Assembly (NCBI RefSeq): GCF_023544715.1
Contig: NZ_JAMJEZ010000007.1
Location: forward strand, 62,001-126,000
Reading direction: 5' to 3'
DNA from: Pseudomonas eutrophicaquae
GTDB taxonomy: Bacteria > Pseudomonadota > Gammaproteobacteria > Pseudomonadales > Pseudomonadaceae
DNA: 64,000 nucleotides
Part shown: positions 54,961-63,441 of the stretch, in pieces
Layout of the letters: every line of letters starts with the position of its first letter
How positions within the stretch are numbered: the first letter of the stretch is position 1
The notes under the pieces: generated by a model
What the model saw: only the letters and a program-made list of their open reading frames with translations
What the model was told of the DNA's origin: nothing
The model's database searches: none
Translations under genes and position numbers: made by a program

Positions 54961-55315
54961 TATTCATTACCTGTATGACAGGCCGCAGAAGTAGCCGGCT
55001 TTGCAGGAAAACGGACGAGGTCTGCGGCGGGACCGCGCGAGGCGGTGCTCGAAGAAAGGGAGCGATCTTATAGGGAAAACGCGCGACCGCGCAAACCCGC
55101 ACCAAGGTGTCAGGTGGCCCGCAAAATGGCCAGCACGGGGCCGCCTTCGCTTCAATCTTGACGTGCGCGTCATGCAGGATTCACGAAATGCGCCAACAAT
55201 CAGTGTGTCGGCCTGTCTGCCGCCTGCAGGTGGCTCAGCGCCGCACGGGCAGAACCAAGCGTACCGGCTCACGCCAAGGCGTGCCTGCAGAACCTCATCG
55301 GTGGTCCCTTTAATA
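54961..55315. other. argF/glpD divergent intergenic region
   Basis: 355 bp without a convincing gene. It holds the CCTGT-ATG-ACAGG inverted repeat at 54970-54982 next to argF. I could not recognise an ArgR or GlpR operator with confidence, and saw no other structure. Confidence 0.45.
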
Positions 55316-56878
55316 ATGAAAAATGCTCACCCTCCCCCCCAGCCCCCGGGCGATATCCATGACCTGCTGATCATTGGCGGCGGCATCAATGGCTGCGGCA
55401 TTGCCGCCGATGCAGCCGGGCGCGGCCTGCGGGTCGTCTTGTGCGAGCAGGATGATCTGGCTGCCCACACCTCCTCGGCCAGCAGCAAGCTGATCCACGG
55501 TGGCCTGCGTTATCTGGAGCAGCATGCCTTTCGCCTGGTGCGCGAAGCGCTCAGCGAGCGCGAGATTCTGCTCGGGATGGCCCCGCACCTGATCCGCCCG
55601 ATGCGCTTCATCCTGCCTCATCGCCCCGCGCTGCGCCCGGCCTGGATGATCCGCGCCGGGCTGTTTCTTTACGATCACCTGGGGGTACGGCACAGCCTGC
55701 CGGGTTCGCGCCACCTGCAGTTTGGCCCAAGCAGTCCGCTAAACAGCACCTTCAGCGAGGGGTTCGAGTACGCCGACTGCTGGGTGGATGATGCCCGCCT
55801 GGTGCTGGCCAATGCCCAGTCGGCCCATGAACACGGCGCCCATATCCTGCTGCACACCCGCTGCATCCGCGCACAGCGCGAGCAGGATCTGTGGCGAGTC
55901 GAGCTGCAACGCCGCGATGGCCAGAGCCTGACCCTGCGCTCCCGTGCCTTGGTAAACGCCGCCGGCCCCTGGGTCGAGCAGGTCCTGACCGAGCACCTGC
56001 AACAGGCCAGCCCGCGGCATGTCCGCATGATCAAAGGCAGCCACCTGGTGGTGCCACGCCTGCATGAGGGTGAGCAGGCCTACATCCTGCAGCATGATGA
56101 TGGACGGATCGTGTTCGTGATTCCCTGGCTGGAGCGCTTCAGCCTGATCGGCACCACCGACTGCGAGTTTCACGGCGACCCGGCGACGGTCGCCATCAGC
56201 GAGGCGGAGATCGACTACCTGCTCGGTGTGGTCAACGCGCATTTCCGCCAGCCGCTGACCCGCCGGGACATCGTCCATCACTTCAGCGGTGTGCGTCCGC
56301 TGTGTGACGATGCCAGCGGCAATCCGGCCGCCGTGACCCGTGATTACACCCTGACCCTGGACCAGCCCCCCGGTGAGGCGCCGCTGCTGTCGGTCTTTGG
56401 CGGCAAGCTGACCACCTACCGCAAGCTGGCCGAGGCGGCACTGGCCCTGCTCGGCCCGCACTTCCCGCAGATGGACGCCCCCTGGACCGCCCACAGCCGT
56501 CTGCCGGGCAGTGAGGGGCTGGAATCGCCCAGGCAGCTGGCCGAGGCACTGTGTGCCAGCCATCGCTGGCTGTCTGATGAGCTGGCCTGGCGCTGGGCCA
56601 CCAGCTACGGCAGCCACACCCCGCGTCTGCTGGAGGGGGTGTCCTGCCTGATGGATCTGGGCGAGAACTTCGGCGCCGGACTGTATGCCCGCGAAGTGGA
56701 CTACCTGTGCGAGCAGGAGTGGGTGAGCAGTCTTGAGGATCTGCTCTGGCGGCGCAGCAAGCTCGGCCTGTTGCTCGGACCGATGCAGCAGCAGCGTCTG
56801 GCGCGCTATCTGGAGGATCGCCAGCCAGCGCGCCTGAGCCGCGCCAGCGCGGCGCGCCCGGCCCTGCTGCCGGCGTGA
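55316..56878 (+). CDS. glpD: Glycerol-3-phosphate dehydrogenase (aerobic)
   Basis: Membrane-associated FAD enzyme oxidising glycerol-3-phosphate to DHAP and feeding electrons to quinone. 520 aa, typical. FAD fingerprint LLIIGGGINGCGIAADAAGRG near residue 20; TSSASSKLIHGGLRYLEQ, NAAGPWVEQV and VFGGKLTTYRKLAEAAL are diagnostic. ATG 55316 fits the family start, but no clear Shine-Dalgarno is seen. It stands alone: no glpF, glpK or glpR beside it. Confidence 0.94.
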   Translation: MKNAHPPPQPPGDIHDLLIIGGGINGCGIAADAAGRGLRVVLCEQDDLAAHTSSASSKLIHGGLRYLEQHAFRLVREALSEREILLGMAPHLIRPMRFILPHRPALRPAWMIRAGLFLYDHLGVRHSLPGSRHLQFGPSSPLNSTFSEGFEYADCWVDDARLVLANAQSAHEHGAHILLHTRCIRAQREQDLWRVELQRRDGQSLTLRSRALVNAAGPWVEQVLTEHLQQASPRHVRMIKGSHLVVPRLHEGEQAYILQHDDGRIVFVIPWLERFSLIGTTDCEFHGDPATVAISEAEIDYLLGVVNAHFRQPLTRRDIVHHFSGVRPLCDDASGNPAAVTRDYTLTLDQPPGEAPLLSVFGGKLTTYRKLAEAALALLGPHFPQMDAPWTAHSRLPGSEGLESPRQLAEALCASHRWLSDELAWRWATSYGSHTPRLLEGVSCLMDLGENFGAGLYAREVDYLCEQEWVSSLEDLLWRRSKLGLLLGPMQQQRLARYLEDRQPARLSRASAARPALLPA

Positions 56879-57006
56879 GCTACGCGGCGTCTGGCGGCTC
56901 GACAGCCGCCCTTGCGTGAGCCAGACTCACGATCGCACGCCGCCCCATCAATCTGCCTCATGCCTGCGCCCGTGTGCGCGCCGGCCTGGACGCCCGCGAG
57001 GTCACC

Positions 57007-57927
57007 ATGCTCGAACTGCGCCACCTGAAAACCCTGCATGCCCTGCGCGATGCCGACAGCCTGGTGGAGGCCGCCGAGCGCCTGCACCTGACCCAGTCAG
57101 CCCTCTCCCACCAGTTCAAGGAGCTGGAGGAGCGTCTAGGCCTGCAACTGTTCGTGCGCAAGACCAAGCCGGTGCGCTTTACCAGCGCCGGCCTGCGCCT
57201 ACTGCAACTGGCCGACACCATCCTGCCGCAACTGCGCGGCGCCGAGCGTGATCTGGCACGCCTGGCCGGCGGCACCGCCGGGCGGCTGCACATGGCGATC
57301 GAGTGCCACAGCTGCTTCCAGTGGCTGATGCCGACCATTGACCAGTTCCGCGATGCCTGGCCGGAAGTCGAGCTGGATCTGGCCTCAGGCTTTGCCTTTG
57401 CGCCACTGCCGGCGCTGGCCCGCGGGGATCTGGATCTGGTGGTCACCTCCGATCCACTGGAGCTGCCCGGCATCACCTATGTGCCGCTCTTCACCTACGA
57501 GGCGCAGCTGGCGGTGGCCAACCAGCATCCTCTGGCTGGCAAGCCGTTCGTGGCTGCCGAGGATCTGGCCCGCGAGGTGCTGATCCACTATCCGGTCGAG
57601 CGTGACCGCCTGGACATCTTCACCCGCTTTCTGGAGCCGGCCGATGTCGAGCCGGCGGGGGTACGCACCGCCGAGCTGACGGTCATGATGCTGCAACTGG
57701 TGGCCAGTGGCCGGGGGGTCTGCTGCCTGCCCAACTGGGCGCTGCACGAATACAGCGCCCGTGGCTATGTCAGCGCGCGGCGGCTGGGGGAGAAAGGGCT
57801 GTTTGCCACCCTGTATGCCGGCATCCGTGCCGACATGCTGGATGCGCCCTTCATGCGCGACTTCCTGCTGACCGCCAAGGACACCTCCTTTGCGACCCTC
57901 GAAGGGGTCAGCGCGGCCCGCGCCTGA
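57007..57927 (+). CDS. metR: LysR-family regulator MetR
   Basis: 306 aa. N-terminal winged helix (LELRHLKTLHALRDADSLVEAAERLHLTQSALSHQF) and a substrate-binding domain. The IECHSCFQWLMPTIDQF stretch and overall alignment match E. coli MetR, which activates metE/metH-type genes with homocysteine as effector. ATG 57007 has GAGGT 4 nt upstream; 56974 is in frame but less likely. It converges on dctM with 3 bp between stops. Confidence 0.88.
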   Translation: MLELRHLKTLHALRDADSLVEAAERLHLTQSALSHQFKELEERLGLQLFVRKTKPVRFTSAGLRLLQLADTILPQLRGAERDLARLAGGTAGRLHMAIECHSCFQWLMPTIDQFRDAWPEVELDLASGFAFAPLPALARGDLDLVVTSDPLELPGITYVPLFTYEAQLAVANQHPLAGKPFVAAEDLAREVLIHYPVERDRLDIFTRFLEPADVEPAGVRTAELTVMMLQLVASGRGVCCLPNWALHEYSARGYVSARRLGEKGLFATLYAGIRADMLDAPFMRDFLLTAKDTSFATLEGVSAARA

Positions 57928-57930
57928 GCC

Positions 57931-59214
57931 CTACATGCCAAACAGGCGTGGCAGCCAGAGTGACAGGGTGGGCACCGCGTTGATCAGCGCCATCATCGCC
58001 AGCATCATCGCCAGGAAGGGCACCATGGCCTTAAACAGCTCGCCCATCTTCATCTGGTTCTGACCCATCACCACGAACAGCCCCGGGCCGACCGGTGGTG
58101 TGACAAGGCCGATCAGGGTCGCCAGCGCCGTCACCACGCCAAAGTGGATCGGGTCTACCCCGAGCGCGGTGGCTGCCGGCAGCAGGATCGGCACCAGCAC
58201 GATCATCACCGCAATCGATTCGAGGAAGACGCCCAGCACGATCATCGGCAGGTTGACCAGCAGCAGGAACACCAGCGGCGAGTCACTGATGCTGCGGATC
58301 CACTCGGCCAGCAGATCCGGCACCTCCTGGAACGACAGCGCCCAGCCCAGCACCGTTGCCGAGGCAATCAAGCTGGTGATCATCGCCGTGCTCTTGGAAA
58401 CCTCGATCAGGATGCCGGGGATATCGCGCACATGCAGGTTGCGATAGACCACCCCGCCAATGAGGATCGACAGCAAGGCGGCCACCGCCCCGGCTTCGGT
58501 CGGCGTCATCGCACCACTGATAATGCCGGCGATGACCACAAAGGGCACCAGTCCCGGCAACAGACCGGGCAGCAGGCGCTGCCAGACGCTGGTGCCGGCT
58601 GCGGCCTCGTCCTCCTGCACCTTGGGCAGATCGACAAAGAAGCCGGTCAGCAGGATCACCAGCGCAAAGCCCAGCACCAGCAACACCCCCGGCAGCACCC
58701 CAGCAATGAACAGCGTTGCCACCGGCTGGAAGGAGATCACCCCGTAGATGATCATCAGCATCGACGGCGGGATCACCGGCCCGAGCAGACCACCGGAAAT
58801 GGTCACGGCAGCCGCAAACGACTTGTTGTAGCCCTGCTTTTCCATCGCCGGCACCATCAGCCGGCTCATCACCGCGATCTGGGCGATGGCCGAGCCGAGG
58901 ATCGAGGCCGCCATGGCATTGGTCAGCAGGTTGACGTAGGCCAGCCCGCCCTTGAAGCGCCCGACCAGCACGTTGGCCGCCGCGATCAGCCGCTCGGTCA
59001 GCCCGCCCTTGTTCATCACCTCACCGACCAGCATGAACACCGGGATGGCCAGCAGGCCATTCTGCTCCAGCGCGCCGTAGAACTGGATCGGCAGGCTGTC
59101 CAGCAGCACCAGCATGTCCTCGGCATACAGGAACAGCAGCGTGGCGATCAGCAGGGTGAACATGATCGGCAGGCCACTCAGCAGCAGGGCAAAGAAACTC
59201 AGCAGTACACTCAT
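57931..59214 (-). CDS. dctM: TRAP transporter large permease DctM
   Basis: 427-aa, ~12-helix subunit of a tripartite ATP-independent periplasmic transporter. Starts MSVLLSFFALLLSGLPIMF; contains GGLTERLI, GSAIAQIAVMSRLMVPAMEK, GGLLGPVIPPS and GVVTALATLIGLVTPPVGPGLFV, all typical. Overlaps the dctQ stop by 4 nt. Last gene of the gentisate-TRAP operon. Substrate is probably an aromatic acid or its product, inferred from context. Confidence 0.93.
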   Translation of the reverse strand: MSVLLSFFALLLSGLPIMFTLLIATLLFLYAEDMLVLLDSLPIQFYGALEQNGLLAIPVFMLVGEVMNKGGLTERLIAAANVLVGRFKGGLAYVNLLTNAMAASILGSAIAQIAVMSRLMVPAMEKQGYNKSFAAAVTISGGLLGPVIPPSMLMIIYGVISFQPVATLFIAGVLPGVLLVLGFALVILLTGFFVDLPKVQEDEAAAGTSVWQRLLPGLLPGLVPFVVIAGIISGAMTPTEAGAVAALLSILIGGVVYRNLHVRDIPGILIEVSKSTAMITSLIASATVLGWALSFQEVPDLLAEWIRSISDSPLVFLLLVNLPMIVLGVFLESIAVMIVLVPILLPAATALGVDPIHFGVVTALATLIGLVTPPVGPGLFVVMGQNQMKMGELFKAMVPFLAMMLAMMALINAVPTLSLWLPRLFGM

Positions 59215-59714
59215 GGCGTCCTCCCCAAAGCCCAAAGACGCTCGATGCGCTTGAACAGCACCACCAGCTGATGGAAGGCCATCAGGCAAAGCGCCACCAG
59301 CAAAAAGCCGTAGTTGTACCAGCGCGGCAGCCCCGTGGTGGCCGACATTTCAAGGCGCACCTCAGGCGTAGCCACCCAGGCATAGGTCAGCCCGCAGAGC
59401 ACGCCGAGCAGCGCCAGCCCCAGCAGCGCGTTGAAGCACTCGACCACCGTGCGCAGCGATGCCTTGAGGTTGACCAGGACAAAATCGATGTTGATCAGGC
59501 GGTCTTCATGCAGCAGGTAGCTCATGCCAAAGAAGGTCACCCCCAGCAGCATGAACAATGCCACCTCCTCAGCCCAGAACAGGGGGGCGCTGAAGCCATA
59601 ACGCAGCACCGCCTGAGTGATCAGCAGCAGGGCCAGGGCACCGCTCAGCACGATCATCAGCAGCTTTTCCAGTGATGCGAACGCATCATCCAGCTTGTAC
59701 AAGAGTGACAGCAT
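59211..59714 (-). CDS. dctQ: TRAP transporter small permease DctQ
   Basis: 167 aa with four predicted helices and the DctQ WAEEVALFMLLGVTFFGMSYLLHEDRLINIDFV core. Coupled to dctM by an ATGA overlap; dctP ends 64 bp upstream. Confidence 0.92.
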   Translation of the reverse strand: MLSLLYKLDDAFASLEKLLMIVLSGALALLLITQAVLRYGFSAPLFWAEEVALFMLLGVTFFGMSYLLHEDRLINIDFVLVNLKASLRTVVECFNALLGLALLGVLCGLTYAWVATPEVRLEMSATTGLPRWYNYGFLLVALCLMAFHQLVVLFKRIERLWALGRTP

Positions 59715-59778
59715 CGTAGGTCACCTGTCGGAGCGCCGACCCGGAGCCATCGACCGACGGCCCCGGGGGATGGCAAGG

Positions 59779-60643
59779 TCAGTTCGAGAGCGCTGCCGCC
59801 TGCTCGGCGAAGGCCTTGATGGTCGGGTTACGGGCGGTGTACTTGTCGACGTCGGCCTCGGCAAAGAGCTTGCGGATCAGCGCGCGATCTTCCTCGCTCT
59901 GCCGGCTCCACCACTTCTTCGACGCCACCATCACACCCGGGAAGGCCATGTGGTTGGTCATCGCCAGATTGCCGGCCTGCTGGTAGAACTTGAGCCCGAC
60001 CAGCACATCCAGATCGACGTCCACGGCATCCAGCAGCTTGGTGGTCAGCGCCGGGGAGACTTCACTGATCGGCAGTGCCGTCGGTGCCGCGCCGTTGGCT
60101 TGCCACCAGTCGCTGAAGATCTCATTGGGGAACGAGCGGATTTTCTGGTTGGCCAGATCGCCCGGCGTCTTGACCGGCTTGCCGGACAACACATGACGCA
60201 TCCCGGCAAAGGTGTAACCCAGACCGACCATGCCATGCCCATCCAGCTGCTCCAGCATTTCACGGGCGGCCGGGGTGCGGGCGGCGCCGCCGGCATGGGC
60301 GACATCGCGGAAGGTGTAAGGCAGGAACCAGGCGAACATCGACTCACTGCGGTTGGACAGATCACCGGCGGTGAGCACGGCAAACTGCAGGCCACCCGAC
60401 TGCAGCAGCTGGATCAGCTGCGGATCACGCCCCAGCTTGCTCTGCGGGCTGATGCGGGTCTTGAACCGGCCCGCGGTTTCCTTCTCCAGATTGCTGGCAA
60501 AGCGCTCAGCCACCTGATGCCAGACATGGCTGGGCGGCACGCATGTGCCCCATGCGCAGGGTTTCGGCCTGCACCGCCGTGGTGCCCAGAATGCTGGCAA
60601 CGGCCAGGGCTGCCGCGCTCAGTACCTTGTTGATCAGGGCCAT
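59779..60643 (-). pseudogene. dctP: TRAP transporter solute-binding protein DctP, frameshifted
   Basis: The natural start is ATG 60643 with GAGGTGG just upstream. It encodes a signal peptide ending AVQA, then ETLRMGH. Reading then shifts at about 60541: the start frame runs into a stop a few codons later, while the +1 frame continues as VPPSHVWHQVAERF through the DctP body to 59779. One extra base in the GCAC-ATGC-GTGC region explains it. Removing it gives ~287 aa, against a family norm of ~325. The shortfall seems to lie near 59850, where AEA joins directly to DKYTARNP, so a further in-frame deletion is likely. A sequencing error could explain only the frameshift. Confidence 0.75.
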
Positions 60644-60659
60644 GATTCCACCTCTTTGA

Positions 60660-60667
60660 TTGTTGTT
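60660..60667 (-). promoter_or_regulatory. CA motif (AAnAAnAA) at the dctP ribosome-binding site
   Basis: The minus strand reads AACAACAA a few bases before the AGAGGTGG Shine-Dalgarno and 17 nt before the dctP ATG. In Pseudomonas, Hfq with Crc binds such motifs and blocks translation of genes for non-preferred carbon sources. Confidence 0.5.
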
Positions 60668-60683
60668 ATCGGTTGTCACATCG

Positions 60684-60706
60684 GCAGACTGCGCGCGGCA
60701 GTCTGC
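60684..60706. repeat. Hairpin between maleylpyruvate isomerase gene and dctP
   Basis: GCAGACTGC (60684-60692) and GCAGTCTGC (60698-60706) form a 9-bp stem in the 92-bp gap. Possible attenuator or processing site separating catabolic and transport genes. Confidence 0.5.
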
Positions 60707-60735
60707 ACATTGCCGGATCGGCTGCAGCCAGCGGA

Positions 60736-61377
60736 TCAGGCGATGAAATCCGGTTGCCGGGACGGCGCCGCGGCCTGGAAGGCCTGCTGGGCCAGGCAGT
60801 GACGGTAGATCGCCATCACTTTAGGGTAGCCACTCAGATCACAGCCCATGCGCTCGGCATTGGCCACCTGCGGCACCAGGCAGCAATCGGCCAGCGTCGG
60901 CTGCTCGCCAAAGCAGTACGGATGGCTACCCTGCCGCTCAAGCAGCACCTCAAGCGCTGCCAGGCCTTCAGCCACCCAGTGGCGATACCAGGCGTCCTTC
61001 TGCGCGGCATCCACGCCCAGCTCCTTCTGCAGATAGCCCAGCACCCGCAGGTTGTTGATCGGGTGGATATCGCAGGCGATCAGGTGGGCCACTTCCAGCA
61101 CCCGGGCACGCGCCAGCGGCTCTGCCGGCAGCAGACGCGGCTGTGGCTGCAGTGCATCCAGGTAATCGATGATCGCCAGCGACTGGGTCAGCTGCTGCCC
61201 CTCGTCGGTGATCAGCACCGGCACGCCGCCCACCGGGCTGCGCTCGCGGTGCTCGGCACTGCGCTGCTCGCCACTGCGCAGGTTGATGCCGTGGTAGTCA
61301 TAGTCGAGCCCCTTGAGTGCCAGGGCGATGCGGACCCGGTACGAGGTCGAACTGTTGAAGAAACTGTAGAGCTGCAT
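60736..61377 (-). CDS. Maleylpyruvate isomerase (zeta-class GST)
   Basis: 213-aa glutathione-dependent isomerase. The N-terminus QLYSFFNSSTSYRVRIALALKG has the zeta-GST SSxSxR active-site signature, and SPVGGVPVLI and LTQSLAIIDYLD line the GSH site. Zeta GSTs isomerise maleylacetoacetate or maleylpyruvate; the gentisate dioxygenase two genes upstream makes maleylpyruvate the likely substrate (NagL-like). ATG 61377 has AGGAG upstream. A 118-bp GC-rich gap with a GCCCGCC/GGCGGGC hairpin (61448-61465) separates it from the hydrolase gene. Confidence 0.88.
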   Translation of the reverse strand: MQLYSFFNSSTSYRVRIALALKGLDYDYHGINLRSGEQRSAEHRERSPVGGVPVLITDEGQQLTQSLAIIDYLDALQPQPRLLPAEPLARARVLEVAHLIACDIHPINNLRVLGYLQKELGVDAAQKDAWYRHWVAEGLAALEVLLERQGSHPYCFGEQPTLADCCLVPQVANAERMGCDLSGYPKVMAIYRHCLAQQAFQAAAPSRQPDFIA

Positions 61378-61495
61378 GTCAGCCACTCCTGCTGGATAAA
61401 GGGGCCGGTCAGGCGGTGCGCTCCTGAATGAGCGTGGTGCCCAGCCAGCCCGCCACGCGGCGGGCCGGCCAGTACGGCCCGGCGGCCCGAACCGG

Positions 61496-62194
61496 TCAGA
61501 TGACCTGTACGCGAATCTCGCCCAGACCCTCGACGCCACCGACCATCAGATCCCCCGCCACCACCGGGCCTACGCCCTCGGGGGTGCCGGTCATGATCAG
61601 ATCGCCCGGTACCAGCTCGAAGAAGCGCGACAGGTAGGCGATGGTTTCCGGCACCGACCAGATCAGCTTGTCGATGTCGCTGCGCTGCTTGTCCTCACCG
61701 TTGACCTGCAGCCAGATGCCGGCATGGCTCGGATGGCCGACGTCTGCCGCCGGATACAGCGGCGCGATCGGTGCAGACTGGTCAAAGGCCTTGCCGATTT
61801 CCCACGGACGGCCCATCTCGCGCATCTTCATCTGCAGGTCACGACGGGTCATGTCCAGGCCCACGGCGTAGCCGAACACGTGCTCGTTGGCATCTTCCAG
61901 GGCGATGTTGCGGCCACCTTTGCCGATCGCCACCACCAGCTCGATTTCATAGTGGTAGTTGCTGGTCTCGCTCGGGTACGGCAGCTGCAAGGTGTCCTCA
62001 TGGCGCACCCCAACCACGGTATCGGTCGGCTTGCAGAAGAAGAACGGCGGCTCGCGATCCGGATCAAAGCCCATCTCGCGGGCGTGGGCGGCGTAGTTGC
62101 GGCCGACACAGTAGACGCGACGGACCGGGAACTGCTGGTCACTGCCGGCGATCGGCAGGCTGGTGACAGCCGGCGGCTGGATTACATAGCTCAT
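61496..62194 (-). CDS. Fumarylpyruvate hydrolase (FAH family)
   Basis: 232-aa FAH-fold hydrolase. [26 protein letters not shown], the acidic metal ligands in [14 protein letters not shown], and DMTRRDLQ and [11 protein letters not shown] are characteristic of the fumarylpyruvate/acylpyruvate hydrolase branch (NagK-like). Last step of the gentisate path: fumarylpyruvate to fumarate and pyruvate. ATG 62194 is better placed from GGGAA than ATG 62197. 15 bp after the dioxygenase gene. Confidence 0.88.
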   Translation of the reverse strand: MSYVIQPPAVTSLPIAGSDQQFPVRRVYCVGRNYAAHAREMGFDPDREPPFFFCKPTDTVVGVRHEDTLQLPYPSETSNYHYEIELVVAIGKGGRNIALEDANEHVFGYAVGLDMTRRDLQMKMREMGRPWEIGKAFDQSAPIAPLYPAADVGHPSHAGIWLQVNGEDKQRSDIDKLIWSVPETIAYLSRFFELVPGDLIMTGTPEGVGPVVAGDLMVGGVEGLGEIRVQVI

Positions 62195-62209
62195 CATGAT
62201 TTCCCTGAA

Positions 62210-63265
62210 TCAGTGGTTTTCACGGGACTCGCGCAGCAGGCCCAGCGCTTCCTGAACCGGACGGTCGGAGTAGCTGAACAGCACGCAGTCTTCGTCACTC
62301 TGCAAGCGCACAGGCGCCCACGTGGGGACAACAAAAGTATCTCGGGGCTCGACATCAAAGTGCTGCTCGCCGATCTGCACCCGGCAACGCCCTTCGACCA
62401 CCGAGAACACGGTGGCGTCGGTGCTGCGATAGGTCTGGCCACGGAAGCCCTTGGGCAGCAGCTGCATGAAGGTGGCGATGGCCGGCATCGGCCAGCCACC
62501 GGTCAGCGGATTGACATAGCGCAGCTTGACACCGTCCCAGGCGTCCACATCGTTCTGGCGTGACAGGGTGTCCAGTGCCTCGCGAGTGCGCGCATAAGGG
62601 TAGCTGAAGATCGGTGAGGTCAGACCCTGCGGCTGATGGCGCAGGGGCAGCATGTTGTGGCCAAAGCGCGCAAAGCTGTTGCCTTCCGGGTGGGTCAGCG
62701 GCTGCTCGGCCTGCGGATAGCTCTCCGCGAACGTGGCACCGAAGAAGCGCACCAGCGGAATATCCAGGCCGTCCAGCCAGACCACCGGCTCCCCGCCTTC
62801 GGCTTCAACCGGGTTGCCATGGTCGTGCCAGGTCCAGGAGGGCGTGATGATGAAGTCGCCCGGCGACATGGTGGTGCGCTCCCCATCGACCGCGGTGTAG
62901 GCACCGCACCCCTCGACCACAAAGCGCAGCGCCGACTGGGTGTGGCGGTGGCTGGGGGCAATTTCACCGGGCAGGATCAGTTGCAGGCCGGCATACAGGC
63001 TATTGGTGATGGCAGCCTGACCGCGCAGGGCCGGGTTTTCCAGCACCAGCACCCGGCGGATGGCCTCTTCGGCGGTGATCAGCTGACCGGCTTCCATCAG
63101 GCTCGGGCGCAGGTCGCGGTAACGCCACAGGGCCGCCACGCAGCCGCCGGTGGGCTGCGCCGGCACCAGGTTGTGCAGCTGCTCCCAGAGCGGGAACAGG
63201 TTCTGGGTGTCGATGCGCTGGTAGAACGCCGTGCGGGCGGCGCGGATCTCGTCATTCTGTTGCAT
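62210..63265 (-). CDS. Gentisate 1,2-dioxygenase
   Basis: 351-aa bicupin dioxygenase that opens the ring of gentisate (2,5-dihydroxybenzoate) to maleylpyruvate with O2 and Fe(II). The N-terminal cupin carries the iron ligands in [11 protein letters not shown] and in TWHDHGN; the second cupin ([19 protein letters not shown]) is the degenerate one. [14 protein letters not shown] and [15 protein letters not shown] are typical. Start ATG 63265; GTG 63277 is possible. First gene of the operon and divergent from a LysR gene, the usual layout of gentisate clusters. Confidence 0.92.
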   Translation of the reverse strand: MQQNDEIRAARTAFYQRIDTQNLFPLWEQLHNLVPAQPTGGCVAALWRYRDLRPSLMEAGQLITAEEAIRRVLVLENPALRGQAAITNSLYAGLQLILPGEIAPSHRHTQSALRFVVEGCGAYTAVDGERTTMSPGDFIITPSWTWHDHGNPVEAEGGEPVVWLDGLDIPLVRFFGATFAESYPQAEQPLTHPEGNSFARFGHNMLPLRHQPQGLTSPIFSYPYARTREALDTLSRQNDVDAWDGVKLRYVNPLTGGWPMPAIATFMQLLPKGFRGQTYRSTDATVFSVVEGRCRVQIGEQHFDVEPRDTFVVPTWAPVRLQSDEDCVLFSYSDRPVQEALGLLRESRENH

Positions 63266-63399
63266 GGGCCGGGGCACCTTGAGCCGGTCAGATGTTGCGC
63301 CTCACCCTCTCGGGCAAGGCCACCCTCCTCACAGGCAGCCCCTTAAGACTGCCGCCGTGTTCCGCCCGATTATTGGTCGCCGTGGCATACCCGAATAAT

Positions 63400-63423
63400 G
63401 ATATTTTTGGATGCCCTCATATC
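63400..63423. promoter_or_regulatory. Candidate LysR operator, GATAT-N14-ATATC
   Basis: Inverted repeat in the AT-rich divergent gap between the dioxygenase and LysR genes. A GGCATACC sequence is also repeated on either side (63384-63391 and 63430-63437). Position and symmetry fit an autoregulatory LysR site. Confidence 0.45.
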
Positions 63424-63441
63424 AAAAAAGGCATACCTTAA

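Noticed and set aside
54970-54982. LexA (SOS) box upstream of argF
   Set aside because: CTGT and ACAG halves are only 3 bp apart, far shorter than the 8-bp gap of a LexA site.
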